Part shown: piece after piece, positions 1 to 5,939 of the stretch
How the letters are laid out: the number at the start of each line of letters is the position of its first letter
How positions within the stretch are numbered: the stretch's first letter is position 1
NCBI RefSeq assembly: GCF_019391655.1
Contig: NZ_JAHXPQ010000002.1
Location: 744,001-808,000 of the forward strand
Direction: 5' to 3'
From: Mucilaginibacter rivuli
GTDB taxonomy: Bacteria > Bacteroidota > Bacteroidia > Sphingobacteriales > Sphingobacteriaceae
DNA length: 64,000 nucleotides
Program-made: the position numbers and the translations under genes
The notes under the pieces: model-generated
Databases searched by the model: none
What the model was told of the DNA's origin: nothing
Seen by the model: only the letters and a program-made list of their open reading frames with translations

Positions 1-26
1 ACCCAATATTATTGGGTGCTTTTTTT
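1..26 (+). terminator. Intrinsic terminator of a gene upstream of the window
   Basis: The arms ACCCAAT and ATTGGGT flank a 3-nt loop and are followed by GC and a run of T. This is a classical rho-independent terminator reading rightward. Its gene lies off the left edge. Confidence 0.8.
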
Positions 27-90
27 ATATACTACTTTTTCATAAATCTAATTTTATTACCTTAACAGCACTAAATCTTATTAAAGTATC

Positions 91-873
91 ATGGATGTTT
101 CTTATCATTTGCTGCAGTTGCGGCCCTTTGTTTTATTAAGTGTTATTGTTGTGTTTTTTGGATCAATAGGCGCGCTGGGAACCTATTTTTTCAGGAAGTA
201 CATTAAAATAAAGTATAAGGAAGGACATAATGAAGTAGTAGGGTATATCTTCGCTATTTTGGGTGGTTTTTATGGCTTATTGTTGGGTTTTGTGGTGTTT
301 TTTGTGTGGGATACTTTAAACCAGTCGCAAACGCATGCTAACCAGGAAGGGAGTTTAGCAAGGGGCCTGTACCGCGATATTAAGTATTACCCTGATTCGG
401 TTAAGATGAAGCCGCTGATGAAATACTATATGGAGTATGTACATGCCGTAGTGGAGATAGAATATCCAACCATGCAAAAGCTACAGCCTTTAACATCTAA
501 CGATCGTAAATTTTTTAATAACGTTTTTAGGGAAATAGAACGGCTTGATGCCAGCGACCCACGTGTTGAACAAATGTTCAGGCATTTAAATGAGTTGGCT
601 ACATACAGGGGCCTGAGGCAGTTGGACGGCGAATCGGATATCCCGGTGGAGATATGGATACCCTTGCTGCTTGGTGGTTTGATCATCCTCATCATCGCTA
701 TATTGGTTAAGGTTGAAAGCCTGGGTTTGCACATTGCTATAAATGCTTCGCTGGGCGCATTTATCGGAATAGTGATCTATCTGATCGTTATAATAGACCA
801 CCCCTTTACAGGCGAATTACGCATTACGCCAACACAATACAATTTAATATTACAGATGCAGCACGAGCAGTAG
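91..873 (+). CDS. DUF4239-like integral membrane protein
   Basis: This is a 260-residue membrane protein of unknown function. Two hydrophobic segments lie near the N-terminus (about residues 12-35 and 48-72), followed by a polar, probably soluble domain (about 80-185) and two further hydrophobic segments (about 187-207 and 215-240). This 2+2 layout around a central soluble domain matches the DUF4239 (bestrophin-like) family, which I recognise by pattern only. It converges with ridA with a gap of only 3 bp, so the two 3' ends practically touch. There is no signal peptide and no catalytic motif that I can name. The function is unknown; an ion-channel-like role would be speculative. Confidence 0.7.
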   Translation: MDVSYHLLQLRPFVLLSVIVVFFGSIGALGTYFFRKYIKIKYKEGHNEVVGYIFAILGGFYGLLLGFVVFFVWDTLNQSQTHANQEGSLARGLYRDIKYYPDSVKMKPLMKYYMEYVHAVVEIEYPTMQKLQPLTSNDRKFFNNVFREIERLDASDPRVEQMFRHLNELATYRGLRQLDGESDIPVEIWIPLLLGGLIILIIAILVKVESLGLHIAINASLGAFIGIVIYLIVIIDHPFTGELRITPTQYNLILQMQHEQ

Positions 874-876
874 TAT

Positions 877-1266
877 TTACACTAAAGCGATACACTCAAC
901 CGATATTAATATTGGCCCCGGAAAAGGCATTAACTGCGGAGCGCTGCGTGCAGGTGGGTTATCGGGGAAAAACTCGGTGTAAACTTTATTAATTACCTCA
1001 AAAGCAGGGTCGGCACCGGCTACCATAAATAGGGTGGTTTTAACCACTTTATCCATGCTGCTGCCTGCCTCTTCTAAAATTGTACGGATGTTGCGGAACG
1101 ATTGGTAGGCCTGCTCTTCAAAGCCACCTTCAATAAGTTTACCTGTGGCCGGATCCATTCCCGCTGTTCCCGAAAGAAAAATAAAACCGCCCGCTATAAC
1201 CGCTTGCGGTATAACATTGTTTAAACGTGGTACGCTTGCTGCATTAAAGCTTGTTTTTGTTGACAT
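877..1266 (-). CDS. ridA: RidA family enamine/imine deaminase
   Basis: The 129-residue protein has the usual length and sequence pattern of the RidA/YjgF/UK114 family. These trimeric cytosolic enzymes hydrolyse reactive 2-aminoacrylate and other enamine/imine intermediates released by PLP enzymes. Visible family signatures are the N-terminal AVIAGGFIFLSGTAGMDPATG strand region, the QSFRNIRTILEEAG helix, and the C-terminal PARSAPQL segment, whose Arg is the conserved carboxylate-binding residue. The start ATG at 1266 gives a complete N-terminus. The gene is monocistronic, divergent from the small exported protein at 1384 and convergent with the DUF4239 gene. Confidence 0.9.
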   Translation of the reverse strand: MSTKTSFNAASVPRLNNVIPQAVIAGGFIFLSGTAGMDPATGKLIEGGFEEQAYQSFRNIRTILEEAGSSMDKVVKTTLFMVAGADPAFEVINKVYTEFFPDNPPARSAPQLMPFPGPILISVECIALV

Positions 1267-1321
1267 GGTGATATGTTTTGGGTTTGATATTAAATATATA
1301 AAAAATGCATTTAAAAATTTG

Positions 1322-1350
1322 TGTAAGGTATGTTACCCGGTTGCGACTAA
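1322..1350 (+). promoter_or_regulatory. Predicted ECF sigma promoter (group B) for the 1384-1648 operon
   Basis: TGTAAGG (1322-1328) and TTGCGACTAA (1341-1350) are separated by exactly 12 nt. The same two words with the same spacing lie before the ECF sigma gene at 11050. The layout resembles known ECF promoters, with a TGTAA-type -35 and a CGnC-type -10 about 16 nt apart. Transcription would start near 1357, about 27 nt before the ATG at 1384. Confidence 0.65.
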
Positions 1351-1383
1351 GCTGAAAATATAAAACTAAAAACAACCACAAAC

Positions 1384-1623
1384 ATGAAAACTAAAAACGT
1401 AACAAAAGGCCTTATTTGCGCCATTGTTTCTGCCTGCTTTATTGTAAACGTAAACGCTGCACCTATTGCTGCTGTTACTTTGAAAGCCGATACCACCAAA
1501 ATGGCTAAAAAGAAAATGGATGATAAAATTAAGGTGAACAAAAAGATGGATGACAAGATGAAGGTGGTGAAGAAAATGGAGAAAAAGAAAATGATGAAGA
1601 AAGATTCAGTAAGTAAAATGTAA
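1384..1623 (+). CDS. Small exported Lys/Met/Asp-rich protein
   Basis: This 79-residue protein has a signal peptide (about residues 1-26, cleavage probably after NVNA). The mature chain is almost wholly Lys, Met, Asp, Thr and Val, with repeated KKMDDK-type units and a very high positive charge. It has no Cys after the signal peptide and so is not a lipoprotein. I do not recognise a family. It is followed after 24 bp by a thioredoxin-fold peroxiredoxin, probably in one operon, and preceded by the predicted group B ECF promoter. Its composition, including a C-terminal KM, resembles the three mini-lipoproteins at 4260-5116, although I see no clear homology. A role as a metal- or oxidant-buffering envelope peptide is only a guess. 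Confidence 0.7.
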   Translation: MKTKNVTKGLICAIVSACFIVNVNAAPIAAVTLKADTTKMAKKKMDDKIKVNKKMDDKMKVVKKMEKKKMMKKDSVSKM

Positions 1624-1647
1624 GCAGTTATAATTAAGTAGAAAGAA

Positions 1648-2226
1648 ATGAAAAAACTAATGCTATTAACCCTTGCTACACTGTTTAGTTTAAATATTAT
1701 AGCGCAAAATGGGATAAAAAAGGGCAGCGATGCACCGGTGTTTACTGCTGTTGATAATACCGGTAAAACGGTTGACCTGAAAGCGGTGCTTAAAACGCAC
1801 AAGGCTGTATTGCTATTCTTTTACCGCGGGCAATGGTGCCCGTATTGCAATAAACAGATGCAACACCTGCAAGACTCCCTAACCTTATTAACGCAAAGAG
1901 GAGTTTATGTAGTTGGCGTAAGCCCTGAAACGGAAGAGAACATAGGCAAAACTGTAACTAAAACACACGCCACTTTTTCGCTTATATCCGATAAGGGTTA
2001 CAGGATAATGAAAGCATATGATGTGAATTATACAATGGACGCAGGCATGGTAACCAAATACAAAACTTATGGTGTTGACCTTGAAGCTAATAATGGCAAT
2101 ACCGACCACATGTTACCTGTTCCGGCTACTTATCTTATCAATAAAGCAGGTAAAATTACCTTCGCTCATTTTGATAAAGACTATAAAAAAAGAGCAACAG
2201 TGGCAGAAATTATTGCCGCGATGTAA
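1648..2226 (+). CDS. Exported AhpC/TSA-family peroxiredoxin-like protein
   Basis: The 192-residue protein has an N-terminal signal peptide (about 1-20, ending in IIAQ) and a thioredoxin-fold AhpC/TSA domain. The active-site segment FYRGQWCPYC places a CxxC pair at Cys64 and Cys67. The following GVSPET and ATFSLISDKG strands and the late cis-Pro segment LPVPATYLI are family hallmarks. It should reduce peroxides or act as a thiol oxidoreductase in the periplasm. It lies 24 bp after the small Lys-rich gene and shares its predicted ECF promoter, which would fit an oxidative-stress output. A strong terminator follows. It could alternatively be a TlpA-like disulfide reductase. Confidence 0.85.
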   Translation: MKKLMLLTLATLFSLNIIAQNGIKKGSDAPVFTAVDNTGKTVDLKAVLKTHKAVLLFFYRGQWCPYCNKQMQHLQDSLTLLTQRGVYVVGVSPETEENIGKTVTKTHATFSLISDKGYRIMKAYDVNYTMDAGMVTKYKTYGVDLEANNGNTDHMLPVPATYLINKAGKITFAHFDKDYKKRATVAEIIAAM

Positions 2227-2246
2227 TCACTAACCAAAAATAAATT

Positions 2247-2290
2247 AAAAGCCTTCATTTAAACAATTCAGTTTAAACGAAGGCTTTTTT
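2247..2290 (+). terminator. Strong intrinsic terminator, probably bidirectional
   Basis: AAAAGCCTTC (2247-2256) pairs with GAAGGCTTTT (2279-2288). The stem continues inward through TTTAAAC/GTTTAAA with one mismatch. Flanking A and T runs allow termination of both the peroxiredoxin gene and the convergent gene ending at 2318. Confidence 0.9.
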
Positions 2291-2317
2291 AATCCGTTTC
2301 ATTTCGATGAAATATTA

Positions 2318-2650
2318 TTAGTGCCTGCGTTCTCTTTTTGGATTAAAAGCAACAAGATATTGATGCTCATTAGTTTTGTTGTATAGGGTATCACCATCAA
2401 ACTTTTTCGCTATTTCAGGTTTAGCCTGTATCAGTTTTTCGTTTACCTGTCCAAATAACTCGCCTAAAGTTTCAGGTAAAACTTTAGTTGATACAGTAGG
2501 GTGGTACTTTTTTTCGATATCTTTTTTTTCCTGACTTGTTGCAAGGCTTAACTGCCAGTTTTCTTCGGGCTTAAAGCCGTTTTCGCGTGCGCAGTTATTC
2601 AGGTCATAAATATAAACTTTGGCCTGATATTCGATTGTTTCTGTTGTCAT
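2318..2650 (-). CDS. Small cytosolic protein of unknown function
   Basis: A 110-residue soluble protein that I do not recognise. It has no signal peptide or membrane segment. Charged helices dominate the middle (QEKKDIEKKYH, then a LGELFGQVNEKLIQAKPEIAKKF stretch) and the C-terminus is basic (KRERRH). It is convergent with the peroxiredoxin gene across a shared bidirectional terminator. The 150 bp upstream (2651-2800) holds no gene. The frame is supported by normal codon use and a clean start and stop, not by family recognition. Confidence 0.6.
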   Translation of the reverse strand: MTTETIEYQAKVYIYDLNNCARENGFKPEENWQLSLATSQEKKDIEKKYHPTVSTKVLPETLGELFGQVNEKLIQAKPEIAKKFDGDTLYNKTNEHQYLVAFNPKRERRH

Positions 2651-2800
2651 GATATTGGTTTTAATGCTTATTACAGATAAAACTAAAGCCTAAAAATTAC
2701 CGGGCAGAAAAATTGGCAATACCTAAGTAGGGAAGAATTATTTGAGATTTTTTTAAAAGTACGGATTAATATCGGTAAAGCCCGATATATTAACGCAGAA

Positions 2801-4114
2801 CTATTTTTGAGTAACCGCAGTTGCCGGCGCATTAATTCTTAAACTATCCATCGGTATTGGTTTAATAGTTTTTATCATATCAACGGCCAGGATCGTTTTT
2901 TTCCATTTATCAGGTTCTTTTTGCATAAAAGCAGATCGGTGATCGTTGTTAAAAAAGTCTAATATGTTTTGCTGTAACGGTTTAGTAAGATAGATGTATT
3001 TATTGTCTTCTAATTTTAAAACCAGGTCACTGTAGGTTTCATCAGCAAGCTCATATTCTCCCATGCGGGTATATTGGCCTGTATCAAAATCAATATCAAT
3101 TAAGCCCGGTGTTTTTTGTGTGCGAAGCGTAGTGATGGCTGTAGCATAATGAACCAGCATGGTATCAAATGCCTTAATAAATATCTTTTCGCCTTCGGGC
3201 CCGGCGTCCTTAAACTTGAAAACTTTAAGAGGACCTACTTTGGGGAGTACTTTTATAATGAAAGCAAATACCCGTGCTTTAAAGCTTAGCTTTTCTCTTT
3301 TGGTACCAAACTCTTCATAATATTTTCTACGGTTCATCCGGTAATGAAATTTACTACCCGTAGCTGTTGAATCGTTCCTTTTTATCTCATTTTTTTTAAT
3401 TGCCCAGGCGGCATGTGTTAAACCTGGCAGCAAACTTTTAACTGCCCACCGGTATGTTGATATGGTAAGATCAAGATCTTTAAACACCTCGTTCATGTTT
3501 TCGCCGTAAGTTTTTAAAAAGGCGCGTTCTAAAACAGATTTTGCAACATTAAAGCCAATAAAATCATGATAAGCCTGTGTTGCGTAATTGCCCTTGGCGG
3601 TTTGCAGCACATCAAATGATAATTCGGTACGGCTATGCGATATGTGATCATCTTCATAGGTAACTACATCACCAAATTTCTTCTTGATTTTAGGATATAA
3701 TAACGGAACAACCACATTTGTAGCCATGGAGTGGCCGTATTTATCAGCCATGTAATGGCTTAAAGCTCCAAGGGCAAAGGCGTACTCATTTATATTTTGT
3801 GCCTCGGCAATAAGGTTGTTTACAAAATCGCCACTGCGTACATAATGTGCCAGATTGGTATAGTATGTACTGCCAAAAGGGAAATAGCCCATGTCGGCAA
3901 TCAGGCACCCGCCGTAAGCGTAAGAGTGGGCCTGCTTTAACTGCTCATCGGTACTGGCCGGGAATTTTTCTTTTAATAAGGGCTTAAGGTATTTATCCCA
4001 GCTGGCATCAACTAAAGCTTCGTGGGTGAGCACAGAAAATGCTTTAGAAGTGGAAGGCATTACTATTCCAATAACAATAACCAACAATAGTTTAAAAATG
4101 GGCCGGCTTTTCAT
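2801..4114 (-). CDS. Exported zinc-dependent phospholipase C-like protein
   Basis: The 437-residue protein begins with a signal peptide (about 1-25, ending STSKA). The N-terminal half carries the His/Asp-rich pattern of the zinc-dependent phospholipase C / S1-P1 nuclease superfamily: an early THEA, an Asp in IADMGYFPFG, LSHYMADKYGHS, and HISHSRTE. These residues would bind a trinuclear zinc centre. The C-terminal part (about 260-437) is unassigned. It should act outside the inner membrane on phosphoesters. A second, shorter protein of the same superfamily is encoded at 40335. A short hairpin without a clear T tract (2769-2788) follows the stop. A perfect 34-bp palindrome lies 42 bp upstream of the start. 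Confidence 0.75.
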   Translation of the reverse strand: MKSRPIFKLLLVIVIGIVMPSTSKAFSVLTHEALVDASWDKYLKPLLKEKFPASTDEQLKQAHSYAYGGCLIADMGYFPFGSTYYTNLAHYVRSGDFVNNLIAEAQNINEYAFALGALSHYMADKYGHSMATNVVVPLLYPKIKKKFGDVVTYEDDHISHSRTELSFDVLQTAKGNYATQAYHDFIGFNVAKSVLERAFLKTYGENMNEVFKDLDLTISTYRWAVKSLLPGLTHAAWAIKKNEIKRNDSTATGSKFHYRMNRRKYYEEFGTKREKLSFKARVFAFIIKVLPKVGPLKVFKFKDAGPEGEKIFIKAFDTMLVHYATAITTLRTQKTPGLIDIDFDTGQYTRMGEYELADETYSDLVLKLEDNKYIYLTKPLQQNILDFFNNDHRSAFMQKEPDKWKKTILAVDMIKTIKPIPMDSLRINAPATAVTQK

Positions 4115-4155
4115 ATAAGGTTTAACATCAGCTTTAATTGCATTGTATAACCATA

Positions 4156-4189
4156 GTTATTTATAAAAGTTTAAACTTTTATAAATAAC
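4156..4189. repeat. Perfect 34-bp palindrome
   Basis: The arm GTTATTTATAAAAGTTT is followed without any spacer by its exact reverse complement, centred on TTTAAA. It lies between the terminator of the mini-lipoprotein gene (4260) and the start of the phospholipase gene (4114). Possible roles are an operator, an mRNA 5' hairpin or a repeat-element relic. Confidence 0.85.
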
Positions 4190-4205
4190 AGAAGCCGTTA
4201 AAACA

Positions 4206-4246
4206 AAAAACCGCTATACAATTGCTTGTATGGCGGCTTTTTGTTT
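4206..4246 (-). terminator. Intrinsic terminator of the 4260 mini-lipoprotein gene
   Basis: Read on the minus strand, GCCGCCATACAA and TTGTATAGCGG form a stem around a short loop and are followed by a run of six T. Confidence 0.85.
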
Positions 4247-4259
4247 GCTAAAAAAAGAA

Positions 4260-4457
4260 TTACATTTTTTTAGTAGTGTCTTTTTTAGTAGTGTCCATTT
4301 TAGTAGTGTCTTTAGCCATTTTAGCTGAATCAGCAGCTTTGATAGAATCAGCAATTTTAGTTGAATCAGCAGCATCAGTTTTTTTAGTACCTGAGCAAGC
4401 AGCAAAAGAAACAGTTAACGCAAGTGCTAAAGCACCTAATTTGATTGAATTTTTCAT
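4260..4457 (-). CDS. Mini-lipoprotein, paralog 1 of 3
   Basis: This 65-residue protein has a signal peptide ending in VSFAAC, a Bacteroidota-type lipobox, so mature lipidation would be at Cys21. The mature chain is short and low in complexity: units of ADSxKxAD and then DTTKMDTTKKDTTKKM. The N-terminal 22 residues are nearly identical to those of the paralog at 4578. No enzymatic domain is possible at this size. A conserved promoter (4492-4520) shared with the other two copies and with the sigma gene at 5357 points to control by that sigma factor. The Thr/Lys/Asp-rich tail may sit in the periplasm or on the outer surface; its function is unknown. Confidence 0.85.
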   Translation of the reverse strand: MKNSIKLGALALALTVSFAACSGTKKTDAADSTKIADSIKAADSAKMAKDTTKMDTTKKDTTKKM

Positions 4458-4491
4458 TGTTAGTTTTTTTAAGTGATTAAATAGTTTAGCC

Positions 4492-4520
4492 TTAATACCA
4501 TAAATAAAAAAAGGTAACCC
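4492..4520 (-). promoter_or_regulatory. Group A sigma promoter, GGGTTACC-N15-TATTAA
   Basis: On the minus strand GGGTTACC (4513-4520) is followed 15 nt later by TATTAA (4492-4497). The ATG at 4457 is 35 nt further on. The layout is the same as at 4792-4820, 5150-5178 and 5325-5353. Confidence 0.8.
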
Positions 4521-4553
4521 AAACTTTTAAAAAAAAAGTTAAGGTTACCCTTT
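4510..4553 (-). terminator. Intrinsic terminator whose 3' arm is the next gene's promoter element
   Basis: On the plus strand GGTAACC (4513-4519) pairs with GGTTACC (4543-4549) and AACTTTT (4522-4528) pairs with AAAAGTT (4534-4540). On the minus strand this is a long hairpin followed by a T run, placed after the stop of the 4578 gene. Its 3' arm is the -33 box of the promoter for the 4260 gene. Confidence 0.7.
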
Positions 4554-4577
4554 AAAAAAACTAACTGAGAAAAAGAA

Positions 4578-4757
4578 TTACATTTTTTTAGTAGTATCTT
4601 TTTTAGTTGTGTCAGCTTTAACTGTATCAACTTTAACTGTAGTATCAGTTTTAACTGTAGTTGAATCAGTAGTAGTAGTAGTTTTGTTACCTGAACAAGC
4701 AGCAAAAGAAACTGTAAGAGCCAAAGCTAAAGCACCTAATTTAATTGAATTTTTCAT
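4578..4757 (-). CDS. Mini-lipoprotein, paralog 2 of 3
   Basis: The 59-residue protein starts at the ATG at 4757. An upstream in-frame ATG at 4874 would place the promoter inside the gene and bury the signal peptide, so I reject it. The first 22 residues (signal peptide and lipobox VSFAACSG) match the 4260 paralog. The tail is a repeat of TDTTVK/VDTVKA-like units ending DTTKKDTTKKM. This is a tandem duplication with fast divergence of the mature part. It has its own copy of the GGGTTACC-N15-TATTAA promoter, 35 nt before the ATG. Confidence 0.85.
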   Translation of the reverse strand: MKNSIKLGALALALTVSFAACSGNKTTTTTDSTTVKTDTTVKVDTVKADTTKKDTTKKM

Positions 4758-4791
4758 GTTTGATTTTTTGTTAAATATTAATATTTGACAG

Positions 4792-4820
4792 TTAATACAT
4801 GTAACTAAAAAAGGTAACCC
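4792..4820 (-). promoter_or_regulatory. Group A sigma promoter, GGGTTACC-N15-TATTAA
   Basis: On the minus strand GGGTTACC (4813-4820) and TATTAA (4792-4797) are 15 nt apart, and the ATG at 4757 is 35 nt after the -10. Spacer sequences differ between copies while both boxes are invariant, which is what a sigma-recognised promoter should look like. Confidence 0.8.
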
Positions 4821-4845
4821 GTTTTTTTTAAATTTTTTTAACAGA

Positions 4846-4881
4846 CTAAAAAATGAGATCAGTTTTAACCTCATTTTTTAG
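4846..4881 (-). terminator. Intrinsic terminator of the 4895 mini-lipoprotein gene
   Basis: A perfect 12-bp stem, CTAAAAAATGAG with CTCATTTTTTAG, has a 12-nt loop and lies 13 nt after the stop codon at 4895. Confidence 0.75.
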
Positions 4882-4894
4882 TTCAGTACTAAAA

Positions 4895-5116
4895 TTACAT
4901 TTTTTTAGTTTCTGTCTTTTTAGTTTCAGTAGTAACTACAGTGTCTTTTTTAACAGGCTCAGTTACGGTTGTGTCTTTCTTAGTGGTATCTACAACAGTA
5001 GTAGTGTTACCGGTAGTAGTAGTATCAGAAGTGCTTTCTGATTTTTTACCTTCACAAGCTGCAAAAGAAACAGTTACTGCTAAAGCTACAAAGCCTAATT
5101 TAAATGCGTTTTTCAT
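4895..5116 (-). CDS. Mini-lipoprotein, paralog 3 of 3
   Basis: The 73-residue lipoprotein has a signal peptide ending VSFAACEG. The mature tail is dominated by Ser, Thr, Val, Lys and Asp (VDTTKKDTTVTEPVKKD and similar) and ends KKTETKKM. It is the most divergent of the three tandem copies and lies closest to the sigma gene, divergently transcribed from it across a 240-bp intergenic region. The promoter at 5150-5178 has the shared group A architecture, with 34 nt to the ATG. Confidence 0.85.
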   Translation of the reverse strand: MKNAFKLGFVALAVTVSFAACEGKKSESTSDTTTTGNTTTVVDTTKKDTTVTEPVKKDTVVTTETKKTETKKM

Positions 5117-5149
5117 TTTCGTTGGTTTTAAATTTAAGTAATTTTCTTA

Positions 5150-5178
5150 TTAATACAATAATTTAAGAAAGGTAACCC
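5150..5178 (-). promoter_or_regulatory. Group A sigma promoter, GGGTTACC-N15-TATTAA
   Basis: On the minus strand GGGTTACC (5171-5178) is 15 nt from TATTAA (5150-5155), with the ATG at 5116. Confidence 0.8.
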
Positions 5179-5289
5179 ATGTTTAAATAAAAAATAAAAT
5201 AATTTATCTTTAATTAAATGCATATAGGTTAAACAGACTGGATATTTGCTTTTTCGTTATTACTATTATTCGGATTACTTTTGCCGGAT

Positions 5290-5318
5290 AGGTTACCTTT
5301 TCGAAAAATATTTATAAA
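5290..5318 (+). promoter_or_regulatory. Upstream tandem group A promoter (P1) of the sigma gene
   Basis: AGGTTACC (5290-5297) is followed after 15 nt by TATAAA (5313-5318). It has the same spacing as the other group A promoters with one change in each box. Transcription from here (near 5325) would include the GTG at 5357. Confidence 0.6.
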
Positions 5319-5324
5319 GCTGTT

Positions 5325-5353
5325 GGGTTACCATTTTAAAATAAACGTATTAA
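5325..5353 (+). promoter_or_regulatory. Downstream group A promoter (P2) of the sigma gene
   Basis: GGGTTACC (5325-5332), 15 nt, TATTAA (5348-5353): identical in both boxes and spacing to the three lipoprotein promoters, in the opposite direction. This indicates autoregulation. A transcript from here would begin near 5360, inside the first codons counted from GTG 5357. Confidence 0.8.
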
Positions 5354-5356
5354 GTA

Positions 5357-5926
5357 GTGAATAAGCATATAAACAGTTCATCACCAACAGATAACGAGGC
5401 TATTTTAGGCATACTGAATAATTCGGAAAGTATGCTTAAGCGTATATATGTGGCCTATTTTCCGATGGTGTTGAAATTGGTGTTAAATAATAGCGGTAAT
5501 GATGACGATGCAAAAGATGTTTACCAGGAAGCTATTATCGTTCTTTATAATAAAGTGAAATCGGGAAATTTTGAGTTGAGCAGTAAGCTTCAAACTTATA
5601 TTTATTCTGTTTGCAGACGGCTTTGGTTAAAAAGGCTGAGCCAGATGAGTAAGTACGGCGGTGATATTCATGATTTTCAGGAATATATGCCGGTTGAGGA
5701 AGACCTGGTTACGCACGAGGAGCGCGATATTCAGTTCACTAAAATGGAAGGGGCCCTGGGCGAATTAGGCGAACCCTGTAAAACCATTATTGAAGATTAT
5801 TATATACACGGCAGATCGATGCAGGAGATTTGCGAGAAATTTGGCTATACCAATGCGGATAATGCCAAAACACAAAAATATAAATGCCTGCAAAGGCTGA
5901 AAAAATTGTTTTTTCAGCAAAAGTAA
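5357..5926 (+). CDS. ECF-like sigma-70 family sigma factor (group A)
   Basis: The 189-residue protein has sigma region 2 (about residues 26-95, with DDDAKDVYQEAIIVLYNKV and a following aromatic-rich recognition helix) and region 4 (about 130-185, with an HTH in SMQEICEKFGYTNADNAK). It belongs to the sigma-70 family found widely in Bacteroidota. It directs RNA polymerase to its own promoter set, predicted here as GGTTACC-N15-TATTAA. The start is uncertain: GTG 5357 gives the full length, but a transcript from P2 could only use a later codon such as ATG 5432 (Met26), which still leaves both sigma domains intact. It lies 13 bp before the anti-sigma/protease fusion, so the two form one operon. 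Confidence 0.88.
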   Translation: MNKHINSSSPTDNEAILGILNNSESMLKRIYVAYFPMVLKLVLNNSGNDDDAKDVYQEAIIVLYNKVKSGNFELSSKLQTYIYSVCRRLWLKRLSQMSKYGGDIHDFQEYMPVEEDLVTHEERDIQFTKMEGALGELGEPCKTIIEDYYIHGRSMQEICEKFGYTNADNAKTQKYKCLQRLKKLFFQQK

Positions 5927-5939
5927 AAGGAGTAAGGAT

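Noticed and set aside
1347..1802. Minus-strand 151-codon hydrophobic ORF
   Set aside because: It is the complement of the Lys-rich gene at 1384 (AAR codons read as Phe/Leu) and crosses two well-supported genes.
4758..4874. Extended N-terminus of the second mini-lipoprotein from ATG 4874
   Set aside because: It would include the promoter at 4792-4820 and place 39 residues before the signal peptide; both paralogs start at the equivalent of ATG 4757.
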